A stretch of DNA of 64,000 bases from NCBI GenBank assembly GCA_963693365.1, contig CAVNZM010000001.1, positions 19,468,001 to 19,532,000 of the forward strand, given 5' to 3'. The notes under the pieces are model-generated. The model was not told the DNA's origin. It was given only the letters and a program-made list of their open reading frames with translations, and ran no database searches. How positions within the stretch are numbered: the first letter of the stretch is position 1; every line of letters begins with the position of its first letter. The DNA is from Amoebidium appalachense. Lineage: Eukaryota > Ichthyosporea. Shown here piece after piece: positions 62,388-64,000 of this stretch. Both the position numbers and the translations under genes were made by a program.

Positions 62388-64000
62388 CTGTCAATATTCA
62401 TCAGTAATCGACAACCACACGAAAAGCCCGTGAACGTGGTGCATTGAAAGCACATGGCATATTCCAAACGTGCTAGGACGACCAACCCCCGACCCTACCC
62501 CCATGATCACCATCAAAGAAACACAACAAACAACCCCCCGCCCCCTCCGAAACACTCACACACACAACAGCACCACCACCCGCCCACCCACAAGCACCAA
62601 CGCCTGCACACCTACCACTCGACAATTAAAAAATAACAAACATTCATTAAAAAAACACGATGAGGAGTATACTGATAAAACACAGCGAAGGCTACCGAAG
62701 GTAAAGCCGGCCGGCGGACTTAAACCTTGCCCACTGCAAACAACTGTCTTCTACTGAAAGCCTCCCAACCGAGCAAAACACTCACCTCGGAGGACTTCTT
62801 CTTCTTCTTCTTCTTTGTCTCGGTTTCCGGAACGGCATCATCGCTCTCCGTGTCCTTGGCCTTCTTCTTCTTCTTCTTCTTGGTGCCCTCCTCATCACTG
62901 TCTGCCGCCTCAGTCTTGGACTTCTTCACCTCTGTTCAAGCATAAAAAGGTCAGAAAAGAAAACACAGGAGTGGGCATATCACTCCCTGTCGTTCTTAAT
63001 TAAGCCCTTTTCAACAACATCTTTGGCAAATTCTCTCTGGCTTGTGAATTTGCCAAGAATTTGCCAATCAGCTGTCACTTCTCGGAATGCTGTCAAAGCC
63101 TTCGAGAGGAAATCGGAAGAACAGAAGCACATGTAAAGAGCAAAGCCCAACCACACAAAGGAAGCCGGTGCAGGAGCGAAAAAACATAGAATGCGAAAGT
63201 CAGTCCCTGTCTCTCTCTCCCTGTGCGTCCCTGTCTCTGTCTCTCTTTGGTCTGTCTGCACTCTCGTGTGTGTGAGTGTGTGTGTGTGTACGTGTGAATA
63301 TGTGAAAAAGTTCCCTGTTATGCAAATCAAAAAGACAGACGTATTTGTCTTGCTGCCTATGTGGGCTGTTTGGGGGGCAGGGAGGTACGCACTCTTTTCT
63401 TCCTCCTCGTCATCATCCGATGCCGGTCTCTTCTTGGACTTTTTCTCCTTCTTGGACTCCTTGCCCTCCTTGGGGGTGAGCGTCGAGTCGGCAGCAGCGT
63501 TGTAGCCCTTGACCTCCCTGTGTACATCACCGTTGTTAAGGATGTGGACGATAATGGTGCATATCGAAGCTGGGAACACACGTTCACATAATGCAGCAGA
63601 CCCACACCTGAACCCGCACTTTTGGCTAGTCTTTGTCCATTGGCAGCCAAAATATTCAGGACGCAAGAACATGTCTGGAGCTACATGTGTGAGGCCCATA
63701 CTCGAACTTCAAATACAGCTGCCTTTATCCTGCCAGCCATATTTCTAGAAGTCTGTAGTTGCACTATGTGTGCGGCGTACAAAATGAAAGACATCACAAA
63801 AGTGCACTCACTTCTTCTCGACCTTCTCCGCCGTCGCGGCGCTCTTTGCCGTGCCCGATATCCTCGTGACTTGTCTGCCTTCGAGCTGTGTACCCAGGAA
63901 AAGGTTATAAATCGGTAGCTAACCAAGGCATATGTAGAGGTTTTAGCGTTATGGTTTAGGCTAAATTTTTTATAAGGATGGCAAGTGTATGCCTCTGTAC
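62256..64000 (-). CDS. NOP58: NOP58 box C/D snoRNP core protein, C-terminal part
   Basis: Last four coding exons (63812-63885, 63393-63517, 62786-62931, 62256-62387); the 5' part lies beyond the right edge. The first exon in view encodes LEGRQVTRISGTAK, matching the end of the Nop domain region (LEDRGIRKISGTGK in animals). The next gives EVKGYNAAADSTLTP (animal EVKTYDPSGDSTLP). The rest is the Lys-Lys-Glu/Asp tail typical of Nop56/Nop58. NOP58 is a nucleolar structural component of box C/D snoRNPs that guide 2'-O-methylation of rRNA. All exon phases join. NOP56 is the alternative, but the ISGTAK and DSTL segments favour NOP58. Confidence 0.9.
62786..62931 (-). CDS. NOP58: NOP58 exon (poly-Lys blocks)
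   Basis: Two runs of six Lys (AAG repeats) alternate with acidic spacers. Acceptor TGAACAG, donor GTGAGT. Confidence 0.9.
63393..63517 (-). CDS. NOP58: NOP58 exon (DSTL segment and first KKE block)
   Basis: Starts GGAGGTC after GTACACAG and ends before GTGCGT; the acidic block DDDEEEE closes it. Confidence 0.9.
63812..63885 (-). CDS. NOP58: NOP58 exon (end of conserved core)
   Basis: 24 codons plus two bases. Acceptor GTACACAG, donor GTGAGT. Confidence 0.9.

Noticed and set aside
63518-63811. Box C/D snoRNA in a NOP58 intron, a common host gene
   Set aside because: Only an imperfect C box (GTGATGT) and a distant CTGA about 140 nt away; no terminal stem seen.

Overview
This is nuclear DNA from an intron-rich eukaryote. 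Exons are short (33-645 nt), carry GT...AG borders and join in phase, and they encode proteins with clear animal, fungal or plant homologues (ATM kinase, NOP58, a STBD1-like CBM20 protein, C2H2 zinc fingers). I cannot place the species. Non-coding DNA is saturated with homopolymer G/C runs, (GT)n/(CA)n arrays and pure purine/pyrimidine tracts, and these generate hundreds of meaningless long ORFs.

Layout. 1-1186: unrecognised upstream DNA. 1187-3975 (+): three-exon gene for a 558-residue protein with an N-terminal membrane anchor and a C-terminal CBM20 starch/glycogen-binding domain, the architecture of the glycophagy receptor STBD1. 3976-5760: repeat-rich spacer. About 5780-8161 (+): C2H2 zinc-finger gene. 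8162-9604: spacer shared by two convergent 3' ends. 9605-61282 (-): one complete ATM/Tel1 kinase gene that fills four fifths of the window. 61283-62255: spacer. 62256 to beyond the right edge (-): the last four exons of NOP58, transcribed in the same direction as ATM.

The ATM gene was reconstructed by hand as 69 coding exons whose phases all join. They total 9195 nt, or 3064 residues, against about 3056 in human ATM. The N-terminal TAN motif, HEAT solenoid, FAT domain, PI3K-like kinase with catalytic loop and DFG, and FATC tail are all present in order. Coding sequence is only about 18% of the locus. Many ATM introns share a polarised design on the sense strand: a poly-C run soon after the 5' splice site and, in about a dozen, a (CA)n array running into the 3' splice site. 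Some introns carry complementary (GT)n and (CA)n arrays that could pair. The introns also hold a candidate solo LTR, a TTAA-bounded piggyBac-like non-autonomous element, and a small dispersed repeat family.

The genes have no evident joint pathway: DNA-damage signalling (ATM), box C/D snoRNP assembly (NOP58), glycogen binding at membranes (CBM20 protein) and probable transcription control (zinc-finger protein). Exon borders were chosen by eye from splice consensus, phase and family similarity, so individual borders may be off by a few bases.
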